Positions 28,917 to 37,440 of a DNA stretch of 64,000 nt are shown here, piece after piece. The DNA comes from SLFH01 sp050486265 (GTDB lineage: Bacteria; Planctomycetota; Phycisphaerae; Phycisphaerales; UBA1924). Every line of letters starts with the position of its first letter. The stretch's first letter is position 1. The notes under the pieces were generated by a model. It was given only the letters and a program-made list of their open reading frames with translations. It was not told the DNA's origin and searched no databases. A program made the position numbers and the translations under genes. Where the stretch lies: the NCBI GenBank assembly GCA_050486265.1, contig JBJHCY010000011.1, positions 33,360 to 97,359 on the forward strand. The letters run 5' to 3'.

Positions 28917-30244
28917 AGCGATCGGCGTCCAACCCCTCTCGGTTTGCGATCTACACGCGACAGTCGGCCGAGCCGCGGGACGGCCTCTCGTCGTGCGAAG
29001 CGCAGTTCCAGACATGCATGGACTTCGCGGCGGCCGAAGCTCGAACGGGCGCGCGGTGGATCGGTGATCGATTCGACGATGAGGGCGTCTCCGGACGGAC
29101 GCTCGATCGGCCGGCTCTGGACCGGCTCAGAGACCGTGTCCGCGAGGGCGAGATCGTCGCGGTGTACGCGGTGGCTATGGACCGGCTGTCGCGGGCCCTC
29201 CGGGATGTCGTGGTGCTTTTCGACGAGATGGAGTCGTCGGGTGTGGCCGTCCGTCTGGTGCATCAGCCCGAGCTGAGTTCCGGCCCGGAAAATCGCTTGC
29301 TTCGGCACATCCTCGCCTCGTTCGCCGAGTTCGAGCGCGAGATGATCGCAGCCCGGATCGCCGAGACACGAGCATATCTGAAGCGGCACGGCCGCCGGCT
29401 CGCGGGCCCGCCGCCGTACGGGTACGACGCGGATCCGGAGACGAAGCAACTCGTGCCCAACCACGGGGAAGCGCGGCGTGTCCGAGCGATGTTCCGGCGT
29501 GCGGCACGCGGCCAATCGCCCGCTCAGATCGCAAAGGCGATTGACCGCATGGGGTGGCGGACCAAGCACCGCTTGGCGAAGCGCTCGGGCGAGATCGTTG
29601 GTGGCGGCCGCTGGACGGCTCGGCAGATTGTCGAGACGCTGCGCAACCCCGTCTATCTCGGGATGTTCGCAGATGCCGAATCGACGCGGCCGGGCCGCCA
29701 CACCGCGATCGTGGACACAATCCTCTTTGACGCGGTGCAGCGGCTGTTGGACGCGCGGCGGACCACGATGAATCTCGGTCGCGGCGAGCTGCCGTTCCCG
29801 CTCCGGGGGAAAGTCATCTGCCCGGGATGTCGGCGCCCGCTGTGCACGTACGTCGTGACGCATCGACGGGGTCCGACCATGGTCAACTACCGCTACTACC
29901 GATGCCGATCGGCCGCCGGCGGGCGGCCGCCGTGCCGGGGCCTGCAGGTGGCGGCCCGTGAGCTCGAAGCGGCGGTGCGGGAGGTGTTCGGTGAAGCAGC
30001 GGCGTGGGGGCCCGCCGGGTCGGACTCAGCAATCGACGCGGAGCGCCTCGCCACGGTCTGGAGATCGCTCGATGAAGCCGCGCAAGACGAACTGTTGCCG
30101 TCGCTCATCGAGCAGATCGAACTCCGTCGCCGGATGAAGGAACTGCGGCTGATGGTCTGCGAGTCGGCGGTTTCGCGGCTGGACGCCAGTTCTCAGGCCC
30201 CCAGTGGTTCACCGGTGGGTCAGATTGAGTCAGGGCGATTTTGA
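28913..30244 (+). CDS. Large serine recombinase (resolvase/integrase family)
   Basis: 443 aa, GTG 28913 in a GTGA overlap with the TPR gene; AAGGAGG lies 17 bases upstream. N-terminal resolvase domain with catalytic Ser18 in YTRQS, YAVAMDRLSRALRD and FAEFEREMIAARI; recombinase domain starting GPPPYGYDADPE; zinc ribbon ICPGCRRPLC (near residue 302) with the second pair in YYRCR...PPC. The coiled-coil after the ribbon is short, so it is at the small end of large serine integrases. Likely the mobility gene of this block, though attachment sites were not found. Confidence 0.92.
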   Translation: MKRSASNPSRFAIYTRQSAEPRDGLSSCEAQFQTCMDFAAAEARTGARWIGDRFDDEGVSGRTLDRPALDRLRDRVREGEIVAVYAVAMDRLSRALRDVVVLFDEMESSGVAVRLVHQPELSSGPENRLLRHILASFAEFEREMIAARIAETRAYLKRHGRRLAGPPPYGYDADPETKQLVPNHGEARRVRAMFRRAARGQSPAQIAKAIDRMGWRTKHRLAKRSGEIVGGGRWTARQIVETLRNPVYLGMFADAESTRPGRHTAIVDTILFDAVQRLLDARRTTMNLGRGELPFPLRGKVICPGCRRPLCTYVVTHRRGPTMVNYRYYRCRSAAGGRPPCRGLQVAARELEAAVREVFGEAAAWGPAGSDSAIDAERLATVWRSLDEAAQDELLPSLIEQIELRRRMKELRLMVCESAVSRLDASSQAPSGSPVGQIESGRF

Positions 30245-30251
30245 GCTTTGA

Positions 30252-30286
30252 AGGCCCGTGTCCGGATGGACGCGGGCCTGTTTTTT
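30252..30286 (+). terminator. Rho-independent terminator of the recombinase operon
   Basis: AGGCCCGTGTCC (30252-30263), loop GGAT, GGACGCGGGCCT (30268-30279), then GTTTTTT. Twelve pairs with one G-T wobble, starting 8 bases after the recombinase stop. Confidence 0.93.
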
Positions 30287-30300
30287 ATTGGGTGGGAAAC

Positions 30301-30558
30301 TTACCGCGTTTGTGCGGTGTTTGGTGTTCTTTGCTCGATGTTGTGGGTCACCTGGATGGCAAAGGTGCGCAGTTCGGCCGGCTTGGAGTCGCTGCGGCGC
30401 CGGATGTCGCAGTTGGCGTAGCGGATCGGCTGGCCGTCCTGCTCCAGTGTGGGATCGCCGATCGCGCTGATGAGATCGGTGTCTCGCTTCTGGTCTATGG
30501 CGACGAACAACAGCGGTTCGATGTTTTTCTCATCGATTTGCTTGCGCACGGCCTGCAT
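30301..30558 (-). CDS. Hypothetical protein continuing the ridA frame after its stop
   Basis: 85 aa if started at the ATG at 30558, but the same frame is open, without another start codon, from 30699, immediately after the ridA TGA (30700-30702). The 132-codon frame reads like a real soluble protein (FLAICTEDSHWPFVGV, EPLLFVAIDQKRDTDLISAI, DGQPIRYANCDIRRR). It could be translated by read-through of TGA, be a gene that lost its start, or be the end of a former RidA fusion. No family recognised. Confidence 0.4.
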   Translation of the reverse strand: MQAVRKQIDEKNIEPLLFVAIDQKRDTDLISAIGDPTLEQDGQPIRYANCDIRRRSDSKPAELRTFAIQVTHNIEQRTPNTAQTR

Positions 30559-30699
30559 GTCTTCGGGCGCCCGGACGCCGACGAACGGCCAATGAGAGTC
30601 CTCGGTACAAATAGCCAGGAATCGCTGGTGGTCATTCCTCGCGACGGCGGCGCGTGCATCCTGCGGGCTTGCCTTGCTTTCGTCGGGTATCGGAATCTC

Positions 30700-31107
30700 T
30701 CACTGTTCGCCGTCCGGAATACGGGCAATCACTTTGATCTCGAAATCAAAGCCCGCGAGCCAGTTCACCCCTGCCGCCGTCCAGTTCGGGTACGGTTTGC
30801 CGGCAAAGACTGCGGCCTTTACTTTCAGTACGGTGTCGAACTGGTTCTCGGGATCGGTGTGGAATGTCGTGACATCGATAATGTCGTCGAATGTGCACCC
30901 TGCGGCGTCGAGAACAGACTTTAAGTTCGCGAAGGCTTGCTCGACCTGGCGCTCGAACTCCGGCTCGGGGGTTCCGTCTCGCCGGCTGCCGACCTGCCCG
31001 GACACGAACAAGAGGTCGCCGGACCGGATCGCGGCCGAGTAGCCGTGCCGATCGTACAGGGCATGTCGTTCAGAGCTGGCTGGGAAAATGGCCTCGCGCA
31101 CTGCCAT
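30700..31107 (-). CDS. RidA/YjgF/Rid family protein
   Basis: 135 aa, ATG 31107 preceded by AAAGGA. Rid-family deaminases hydrolyse reactive enamine/imine intermediates. Features: YSAAIRSGDLLFVSGQVGS, EFERQVEQAFANLKSVLDAA, DIIDVTTFHTDPE and YPNWTAAGVNWLAGFDFEIK. The C-terminal Glu-containing EIKVIAR is kept, but the active-site Arg usual in RidA (R in KxPxRxxV) is replaced by PNWTAA, so it may belong to a non-deaminating Rid subgroup. Transcribed towards 30.3 kb, downstream of the kinase gene. Confidence 0.85.
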   Translation of the reverse strand: MAVREAIFPASSERHALYDRHGYSAAIRSGDLLFVSGQVGSRRDGTPEPEFERQVEQAFANLKSVLDAAGCTFDDIIDVTTFHTDPENQFDTVLKVKAAVFAGKPYPNWTAAGVNWLAGFDFEIKVIARIPDGEQ

Positions 31108-31184
31108 AGTTCATTCCTTTCACGGGCGCAAAGCGGCCACGCGTTGTTCATAAGTCGGGCTGCCCACTTGAGGGTGTGCCGTTG

Positions 31185-34043
31185 TCATTGAGCGAGTTCC
31201 GCATCGACTTCACGCCGAAGGATCTGTGCTTCAAGCCAGTCATGAAGATGGATGTACTTCGGCTTGGTGTCACCCTGATCCAGCCAATCGGCGACCTTTC
31301 CAAGCCAGGTCTTTGCGGTGTCGTGCTCACTTAAGCTCAGGTGCGCCCTCGCCAGCCATGCCCAGGTAACAATGTGGTGTTCGGGCTTTGAAGAGGATTG
31401 AAGACTCCGCTCCAGGATGGGGATCGCTTCGAGCGGCCTTCCATCACGACATAGCAAAGCGGCGCGCTGCGTGAGCGACCAGTGTTCATCGGTGCTCCCG
31501 TTAAGCTCTGGAATCCCCAGTTCTGTAGCGTGCGCCAGGTATTGGTCGCCGACTGCCGCGAGTGTGCAGGCTCGCGCGACGAGGTATCTGCGTAACACAA
31601 CGCCCTCCTGCTGATCGAGCATCGAACCGCATATTCTGCCATACGCAAGCATGTCGCCCGCAAGCACGGCTGCTGCAGCGGACTCGTACCATAGTGCGGC
31701 ATTGTCTATGTACCGCCCGTTCAGGGCTCGGGCGTATGCGTCCGCCGCGACCGACCACTCTTGGTTCAATATCGCAGCTCGTGCACGGCACATTTGAAGG
31801 ATGTCCTCAGACTCGCCCATCGAGAATGTGGGGATTGCATGCCTGGCAGCGCGCTCCGCGGCAACGGCCTCTTCCCATCGGCCGCAACCGACCAGCGCAA
31901 AGAACAAGTTATGCCAACTCATTGCAAAGTCCGGCTGAATCGATGTGGCCTTCCGAAGCGGTCCTACTGCATCCTCGTATTTTCCAGTGCTCAGCAGCCT
32001 GTACCCGATCTCGCTCCAGGTGAGGGAGTCCTCCGGGTTCAGAGCGGCGGCAGCCCGCAAAAACTGGAGTGCCTCGGCGTCATTTCCATCGAGCGCCAGC
32101 GCCAGCCAGAAATTGACCGAGAAATCCGATGGTTCGCGCAGCTGGGCCTCGCGCAAGACCTCAAGCGCCGCGGCGTTGTCGCCCAGCTTTTCGAGCAGCA
32201 GTCCGATCAGGATTATCTGGTGGCCCGGCGGAGCCGGTTGAGCGATCTTGGCGTCTTCCACAAGCCGGTGGAGACCCGCGACATTTCCCCATATATCCTG
32301 ATCCCGAAATCGATCCTGCCACAGGTTCGGTGTCACAGCGCGTCCCACCGCCAGAAGCCTGCTGAGTTCGCTATCGTCTCCGTATCTGGACTCAATGTAT
32401 GCGGCATTATCAAGTGCGATCAGGAGCTGGTCCCGGAGCGGTGAGGCCCGCACAATGTTCGCGGCTTCATGAACACCGACATCGCGTCCAATCCCGATTC
32501 TGTCGAACACGCGGGCATACGCATCGCGTGCGGGATAGTGGATGAGTCCTGAGTATCCGAGCGCCACGAAGCTCTGGCGGATTCGGTCAAGCTCTTGGGC
32601 GACCTCGTATTGTTCCTCGGCAGCGGCCAGCCGACGCTCAAGCTCTGGCGATGCGGCATCCCCCAATCGCGCCTGTGCGGTTCGGAGCAGTCCCGTTGCA
32701 TCCATCCATTGCTGGCTCGCCACAAACCGCGACAGCGACGGCAATGCGGCCTCGATGGATGCGCGTGCACTCTCGCGCCGAACGGTCTCCTGGGTATAGC
32801 GTGCGTGCTTGACCTGCTGGAGCCAGACGCCCCCGGCCGTGGCTCCGGCTATCGCGATCATGGAAACAGCAATCGCGAATGTTGTGGAAGGGCGCCGCCG
32901 GCACCACTTGACAGTTCTCTCTGCGGCGCCGACAGGTCGTGCAAGGATTGGCTCGCCGTTGGTGAACCGTTCGAGGTCTTTCGCGAGGTCGTCGGCAGAT
33001 TTGTAGCGCCGGGCCGGGTCCTTCTGCAGGCACTTGAGGCAGATGGTCTGCAGATCGCGCGGCACACGAGAGTTCAGTTGTGCGGGCGGAACGGGTTCCT
33101 CGCTGATGACCTGCCTGCGGGTCTCGGTTGAACTTTCGGCCTTGAACGGCGGCCGCCCCGTGAGCAATTCGTACAGGATGGCGCCCAGGGCGTAGATGTC
33201 GGCCGCGGGCCGTATCGCACTGGAATCACCCGCGGCTTGCTCGGGCGCCATATAGCTCGGGGTGCCGACCTGTCGGGCTTGTGTCAAGATTGTGGACTCG
33301 TGGTCGAGTCTTCTTGCGAGGCTGAAATCTCCGATCTTTGGGGTCCCGTCCGAACAGAGCAGGATGTTCCCCGGCTTGAGGTCGCGGTGAATGATGCCGC
33401 CGAGATGCGCTGCGTGGACCGCGCCGGCCAGCACCCTGACCAGGTCCGCCGCCTCGCGTGGCGAGCGAGGATTTCCCTGGAGTGTCCGAGCGAGATCGCC
33501 GCCATCGAGGAGTTCCATCGCGTAGTACGGAAACCCGTCGTGCTCTCCGACATCGTATACCTGCACGATGTTGGGATGACGCAGAGCCGCGACATCCTGA
33601 GCCTCACGCAGCAAGCACTCCAGCTCATCACGAGATGCGTACGCCCCGAGCAGGACCATCTTGATCGCGACCCAGCGGTCGAGCTTGAGGTGCCTCGCTC
33701 GGTATACGACCCCCATGCCGCCCGTTCCGATGAGACTGTGGACCTCGTAGCCGGGAACTTCTGGAAGTCGCCCGTTCTGCCGTAGGCTTTCAAGCAATGC
33801 ACTCCGCGGCGAGCCTGCGGCGCTGGGCGGCGGAGGAAACATCGCCTCCATCTGTGCGTCGACCTCGCGGACTCGGCGGAGGCGCTCTCTGAGCACGCGC
33901 TCGAGTTTCAGATCGCCGTTGCTGGCCCGCTCGGGGCTCGAACCGGTCTCGAGGATCTCTTCGAGCAAGGCTCGGATGCGAGACTCGCTGGGGAGCGCGG
34001 CGCCATCGGAAGACCCAGATTCGGCGTTGAACGCATCGTTCAC
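31185..34043 (-). CDS. Membrane Ser/Thr protein kinase with TPR-like C-terminal half
   Basis: 952 aa, GTG 34043 overlapping the sigma factor stop (GTGA). Residues 1-95 helical; kinase domain about 99-365 with IGTGGMGVVYRAR, VAIK Lys128, HRDLKPGNILL and YMAPEQ. The Mg-binding loop reads DFS (239-241) instead of DFG. One membrane helix about 387-408 (TTFAIAVSMIAIAGATAGGV), then about 540 residues of TPR-like helices (LEKLGDNAAALEVLREAQLR, IGYRLLSTGKYEDAVGPLRK) on the far side. Planctomycete ECF-linked kinases have this plan: sensing by the outer part, phosphorylation of the sigma factor or partner inside. Confidence 0.92.
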   Translation of the reverse strand: MNDAFNAESGSSDGAALPSESRIRALLEEILETGSSPERASNGDLKLERVLRERLRRVREVDAQMEAMFPPPPSAAGSPRSALLESLRQNGRLPEVPGYEVHSLIGTGGMGVVYRARHLKLDRWVAIKMVLLGAYASRDELECLLREAQDVAALRHPNIVQVYDVGEHDGFPYYAMELLDGGDLARTLQGNPRSPREAADLVRVLAGAVHAAHLGGIIHRDLKPGNILLCSDGTPKIGDFSLARRLDHESTILTQARQVGTPSYMAPEQAAGDSSAIRPAADIYALGAILYELLTGRPPFKAESSTETRRQVISEEPVPPAQLNSRVPRDLQTICLKCLQKDPARRYKSADDLAKDLERFTNGEPILARPVGAAERTVKWCRRRPSTTFAIAVSMIAIAGATAGGVWLQQVKHARYTQETVRRESARASIEAALPSLSRFVASQQWMDATGLLRTAQARLGDAASPELERRLAAAEEQYEVAQELDRIRQSFVALGYSGLIHYPARDAYARVFDRIGIGRDVGVHEAANIVRASPLRDQLLIALDNAAYIESRYGDDSELSRLLAVGRAVTPNLWQDRFRDQDIWGNVAGLHRLVEDAKIAQPAPPGHQIILIGLLLEKLGDNAAALEVLREAQLREPSDFSVNFWLALALDGNDAEALQFLRAAAALNPEDSLTWSEIGYRLLSTGKYEDAVGPLRKATSIQPDFAMSWHNLFFALVGCGRWEEAVAAERAARHAIPTFSMGESEDILQMCRARAAILNQEWSVAADAYARALNGRYIDNAALWYESAAAAVLAGDMLAYGRICGSMLDQQEGVVLRRYLVARACTLAAVGDQYLAHATELGIPELNGSTDEHWSLTQRAALLCRDGRPLEAIPILERSLQSSSKPEHHIVTWAWLARAHLSLSEHDTAKTWLGKVADWLDQGDTKPKYIHLHDWLEAQILRREVDAELAQ

Positions 34044-34660
34044 GGGGGTTGGCTCCGCTCTGCGTCCGGAGGCCGGAGGTCGCTGAGCTGCTCGGTCAGG
34101 GTCAGCAGGCCTCTGTTGAGGCGGCGCTGGATGGTCTTGGCCGATACCCCGATCAGTTCGGCCGCCTCGCTCTGCGGGAGGCCCTGGATGCGGATCAGCT
34201 CGAACACCTCGCGTTCCTCATCGGGGAGATTTTCTATCGCTTCGAGCATCCTGACCGCATCCGGCCCGAGCACGGATCCGGAGGTCTCCGGGGCGGACAC
34301 AGCGTCGCCGTAGAGCCCCAAGGCCTCTGTCTGTTGATCTAAGCGTCGGGCCAGGTCATTGAGCTCCCAGCGCATGTGGCGGTTCGCGAGCGCAAAGAAC
34401 TGCCGAGGCGTCTCCGGGTGAACCTCGCGCATTGCTTTCAAGAGTCGTTCCACGACGGCGCTGAGCAATTCGTCTGACTGAAGATTGAGCGGCGGGCGCG
34501 CCAGGCGTGGGTATTGGCGAAGCAGCATCGTTGTGCATAACACCTGCAAGCGGGCCGCCGATCGCTCGAGCAGCGCCCGCACGACAGGTTCCGATGGGGC
34601 GTCGCCGCCGAGTTCGTGGAGATATCTCTGGACTTCGGCCGTGGTGTGTTCCGTGCCCAT
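34040..34660 (-). CDS. ECF-type RNA polymerase sigma factor, kinase-linked
   Basis: 206 aa from ATG 34660 (ATG 34669 in frame lies inside the -10 box and is unlikely to be used). Region 2: LLRQYPRLARPPLNLQSDEL, PRQFFALANRHMRWELNDLA. Region 4: ENLPDEEREVFELIRIQGLP, QSEAAELIGVSAKTIQRRLN, a helix-turn-helix. No anti-sigma gene is present; the downstream overlapping Ser/Thr kinase is the likely partner. Target promoters are unknown. Confidence 0.9.
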   Translation of the reverse strand: MGTEHTTAEVQRYLHELGGDAPSEPVVRALLERSAARLQVLCTTMLLRQYPRLARPPLNLQSDELLSAVVERLLKAMREVHPETPRQFFALANRHMRWELNDLARRLDQQTEALGLYGDAVSAPETSGSVLGPDAVRMLEAIENLPDEEREVFELIRIQGLPQSEAAELIGVSAKTIQRRLNRGLLTLTEQLSDLRPPDAERSQPP

Positions 34661-34667
34661 GTTCGGC

Positions 34668-34676
34668 ATTATATCA
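34668..34676 (-). promoter_or_regulatory. Extended -10 promoter of the sigma/kinase operon
   Basis: On the minus strand TGATATAAT (extended -10) with TTGTTC 15 bases before TATAAT. The start would fall near 34661, at the ATG of the sigma gene, so the mRNA would be almost leaderless. Confidence 0.55.
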
Positions 34677-34724
34677 CAAACACACCGCGAACAAGAGGTC
34701 GCGGTCAAGCCTCAGATCCAACGC

Positions 34725-34746
34725 TGTCCACCCGCCACGCTCAGTA
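34725..34746 (+). repeat. 22-bp upstream repeat, copy 1
   Basis: TGTCCACC, two variable bases, CCACGCTCAGTA. 20 of 22 bases match 38433-38454. It lies 52 bases before the isochorismatase-family gene, as the other copy lies before the alpha/beta hydrolase gene. Confidence 0.7.
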
Positions 34747-34797
34747 CCTGTGACCGGGGTCGAGTGATCCCGTCAACCCGCACCAGCAAAGGAAACC

Positions 34798-35451
34798 ATG
34801 ATGACTTTCAGGAACGGTCTTTCTTCACTCCTCCGTCCCGAGGACTCGGTGCTCGTTCTGATCGACCACCAGCCGTACCAACTCGCCAACCTGAACAGCC
34901 ACGATCCCCACATGGTGGTGAACAATTCGGCGGGGCTGGCGAAGGCCGCAAAGGTCTTCGGCGTCCCGACGATCCTGACGAGCGTGGTCGAAGACCGCGG
35001 CGGCCGCATCTTTCCCCAGATCACGGATGTGTTCCCCGGCCAGGAGGTGATCGACCGCACCCTGATCAACACATGGGAGGATCCGAAAGTCGTCGATGCG
35101 GTCAAGGCGACCGGGCGCAAGCAGTTGGTCATCGCGGGGCTTTGGACCGAGATCTGCGTCGCCATGCCGGCGATCCAAGCCGCCGGGGAAGGGTGGGATG
35201 TGACGGTCATCACCGACGCGTCCGGTGGGATTTCGGTCGAGGGGCATCAGGTGGCGATCCAGCGCATGATCGCGGCCGGCATCAACATGATGACCTGGGT
35301 GGCGCTCGCGTCGGAATGGCAGCGTGATTGGGCGCGGGCCGACACCGCCGCGGCGATGAACGAGGTCGTCATCGAACACCTTGCCGGGAGCGGCATCGCC
35401 TATCTGTGGGAGCAGCAGCTGCTCAACTCACCCGTGCCTGCAGCGGGCTGA
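34798..35451 (+). CDS. Isochorismatase-family (YcaC-like) cysteine hydrolase, paralog 1
   Basis: 217 aa; tandem ATGs at 34798 and 34801 after AAAGGA, the second at better spacing. Fold and triad as in YcaC: Asp in VLVLIDHQPYQ, Lys in the AGLAKAAKVFGVP region or after, Cys in IAGLWTEICVAMPAIQA. Then VITDASGGISVEGHQVAIQR and MMTWVALASEWQRDWAR. Substrate unknown; these octameric hydrolases are not true isochorismatases. First gene of the accessory cluster and one of four paralogs in 14 kb. Confidence 0.88.
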   Translation: MMTFRNGLSSLLRPEDSVLVLIDHQPYQLANLNSHDPHMVVNNSAGLAKAAKVFGVPTILTSVVEDRGGRIFPQITDVFPGQEVIDRTLINTWEDPKVVDAVKATGRKQLVIAGLWTEICVAMPAIQAAGEGWDVTVITDASGGISVEGHQVAIQRMIAAGINMMTWVALASEWQRDWARADTAAAMNEVVIEHLAGSGIAYLWEQQLLNSPVPAAG

Positions 35452-35491
35452 TACCGGCCGGGGTGAATCGGATTACCGTCTGATTGAGCGT

Positions 35492-35520
35492 CAACGGACC
35501 CGCGGGGCCGTTGGCGCATT
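35492..35520 (+). terminator. Weak hairpin between paralog 1 and pirin
   Basis: CAACGG (35492-35497) pairs with CCGTTG (35508-35513), with an inner CCC/GGG pair, followed by GCGCATTTCG. The T run is poor, so termination is uncertain. Confidence 0.3.
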
Positions 35521-35652
35521 TCGTGTTTGCCGCCGCGCTCCTTAAGCCACGATGTCGCGTTGGGGTGAGCGCACGCGACGGCCTGGATCGATCGCCGTTG
35601 TAAGATGTGTGGGATCGGGTGTGCAGCGGGTTCTCCCGCGTAAGGAACGCCG

Positions 35653-36576
35653 ATGAGCTGGTTGCCGACAGCCGATGCCGACACCGATCTGAGATGTCCG
35701 GACGGCGTCGAGATGGTCATCCTCCCTCGTGCGAGCGATATCGGGGGGTTCGAGGTGCGTCGGGCTCTTCCCTTCCGTTCCAAGCGCATGGTGGGGCCTT
35801 TCATCTTCTGGGACCAGATGGGGCCGGGCGAGTTTCTGAGCGGCCGGGGTATCGATGTGCGGCCGCACCCGCACATCGGGCTGACGACGGTGACCTACCT
35901 GCTCAACGGCTCGATCGACCACCGGGACTCCTTGGGCAATGATCTTCGCATCAACGCCGGTGATGTGAACCTCATGACCGCCGGCGCCGGGATCGTCCAT
36001 TCCGAACGCACAGGCCGAGACATTCGCCAACACCCATCGAGCCTCTTCGGCGTGCAGAGTTGGCTGGCCCAGCCACGAACCCATGAAGGGGGCGATCCCG
36101 AGTTCGCCCGCGCACCTCGGCAGGATCTGCCGACCTTCGACGAGCCTGGGATCTCGTGCCGCCTGATTCTTGGTGAATTCATGGGCGTCCGTTCGCCTGT
36201 GGTCACACAGTGGCCGGCACTCTACATTGATGTTTGCATGAAGCCCGGCGCGAAGCTCGGCATCCCGGCGACGACCGAGGAGCGGGCGATCTATACGCTC
36301 GTTGGCCGCATCGAGATCGGCGGCGTCCGGTTCCCGCCTCAGCAGATGCTTGTCCTCCGCCCCGGTGACGATGTGACAGTCTTGGCCCAGGATGAGGTGC
36401 GTTTGATGGTTCTCGGAGGCGCGGTGATGGACGGTCCTCGCTACATCTACTGGAACTTCGTGTCGTCCTCCAAGGAGCGATTGGCGCAGGCGAAGGAGGA
36501 TTGGAAGAAGCGTCGCTTCCCGGTCATCCCGAGTGATGCAAACGAGTTCATTCCATTGCCGGACGAGTCGCCATGA
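35653..36576 (+). CDS. Pirin family protein
   Basis: 307 aa, ATG 35653 after AAGGA. Double cupin. N-terminal signature: FEVRRALPFRSKRMVGPFIF, DVRPHPHIGLTTVTYLLNGS (metal His pair), DHRDSLGNDLRINAGDVNLM, TAGAGIVHSE (metal His). C-cupin: AIYTLVGRIEIGG, MLVLRPGDDV. The HPHIGL..H...D..G......DV..M..G.G..HSE pattern is complete, so metal binding and quercetinase-like or redox-sensor activity are possible. Lies between an isochorismatase paralog and DJ-1, a set of oxidant-responsive families. Confidence 0.92.
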   Translation: MSWLPTADADTDLRCPDGVEMVILPRASDIGGFEVRRALPFRSKRMVGPFIFWDQMGPGEFLSGRGIDVRPHPHIGLTTVTYLLNGSIDHRDSLGNDLRINAGDVNLMTAGAGIVHSERTGRDIRQHPSSLFGVQSWLAQPRTHEGGDPEFARAPRQDLPTFDEPGISCRLILGEFMGVRSPVVTQWPALYIDVCMKPGAKLGIPATTEERAIYTLVGRIEIGGVRFPPQQMLVLRPGDDVTVLAQDEVRLMVLGGAVMDGPRYIYWNFVSSSKERLAQAKEDWKKRRFPVIPSDANEFIPLPDESP

Positions 36577-36738
36577 GAGCGAGCGGGTCGTCGATCCGAG
36601 CGGATAGGCGAGTTGAATCGCAGCGCGCTGAAAGCGGCTGACGGGCCACAACGAATCACCACACCGCGCCGCTGCGAGACGCCCTCTGATCTCGATGATC
36701 GCCCCTTCGCCGGCACGGCATGACCAAAGGACACGACG

Positions 36739-37440
36739 ATGAAAGTTCTCATAGTACTGACTTCGCACGACAAGCTCGGCGACACCGGCAAGAAGACCGG
36801 GTTCTGGTTGGAAGAACTCGCCGCTCCCTACTATGTCTTCAAGGACGCCGGGGCCGAAATCACGCTCGCCTCGCCGAAGGGCGGCCGGCCGCCGCTCGAC
36901 CCGAAGAGCGCCGAGCCCAACTTCCAGACCGACGCCACCCGTCGTTTCGAAGCGGACGCCGAGGCGGGCATGGCCTTGGCGAACACCATGAAACTCGCCG
37001 ATGTCTCGGCGGCAGACTTCGATACGGTCTTCTACCCGGGCGGCCACGGCCCGATGTGGGATCTGGCCGAAAGCGAGGACTCGTCCGCCTTGATCGAAAG
37101 CTTCCTCGCAGCGAACAAACCGGTCGCGCTGGTCTGCCACGCGCCGGGCGTCCTGCGCCATGTGAAGACCCCCCAGGGCCGGCCGCTTGTCGAAGGCAAA
37201 GAAGTGACCGGTTTTACCAATACCGAGGAAGCCGCTGTCGGCCTGACCGAAGTGGTGCCGTTCCTCGTGGAGGACGAACTGAAGGCCAAGGGCGGCCTCT
37301 ATTCGAGCGGTCCGGATTGGGGCTCCTATGTGCTGGAGGACGGCCTGCTGATCACCGGCCAGAACCCCGCTTCGTCCGCCGCCGCCGCGCAGAGCTTGGT
37401 CGCCCGGAGTCTCCGCGCCCAGAAAGCGGACTTGCGATGA
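36739..37440 (+). CDS. DJ-1/PfpI family class I glutamine-amidotransferase-like protein
   Basis: 233 aa, ATG 36739 after AAAGGA. Hsp31-like branch: GFWLEELAAPYYVFKDAGAE, ITLASPKGGRPPLDP, FDTVFYPGGHGPMWDLA, nucleophile elbow ALVCHAPGVL and a C-terminal LLITGQNPASS. Cys in VCHAPG, with Glu in WLEE positioned as in Hsp31, fits a glyoxalase III or chaperone-type role against methylglyoxal. Overlaps the next gene by ATGA, so the two are one operon. Confidence 0.9.
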   Translation: MKVLIVLTSHDKLGDTGKKTGFWLEELAAPYYVFKDAGAEITLASPKGGRPPLDPKSAEPNFQTDATRRFEADAEAGMALANTMKLADVSAADFDTVFYPGGHGPMWDLAESEDSSALIESFLAANKPVALVCHAPGVLRHVKTPQGRPLVEGKEVTGFTNTEEAAVGLTEVVPFLVEDELKAKGGLYSSGPDWGSYVLEDGLLITGQNPASSAAAAQSLVARSLRAQKADLR

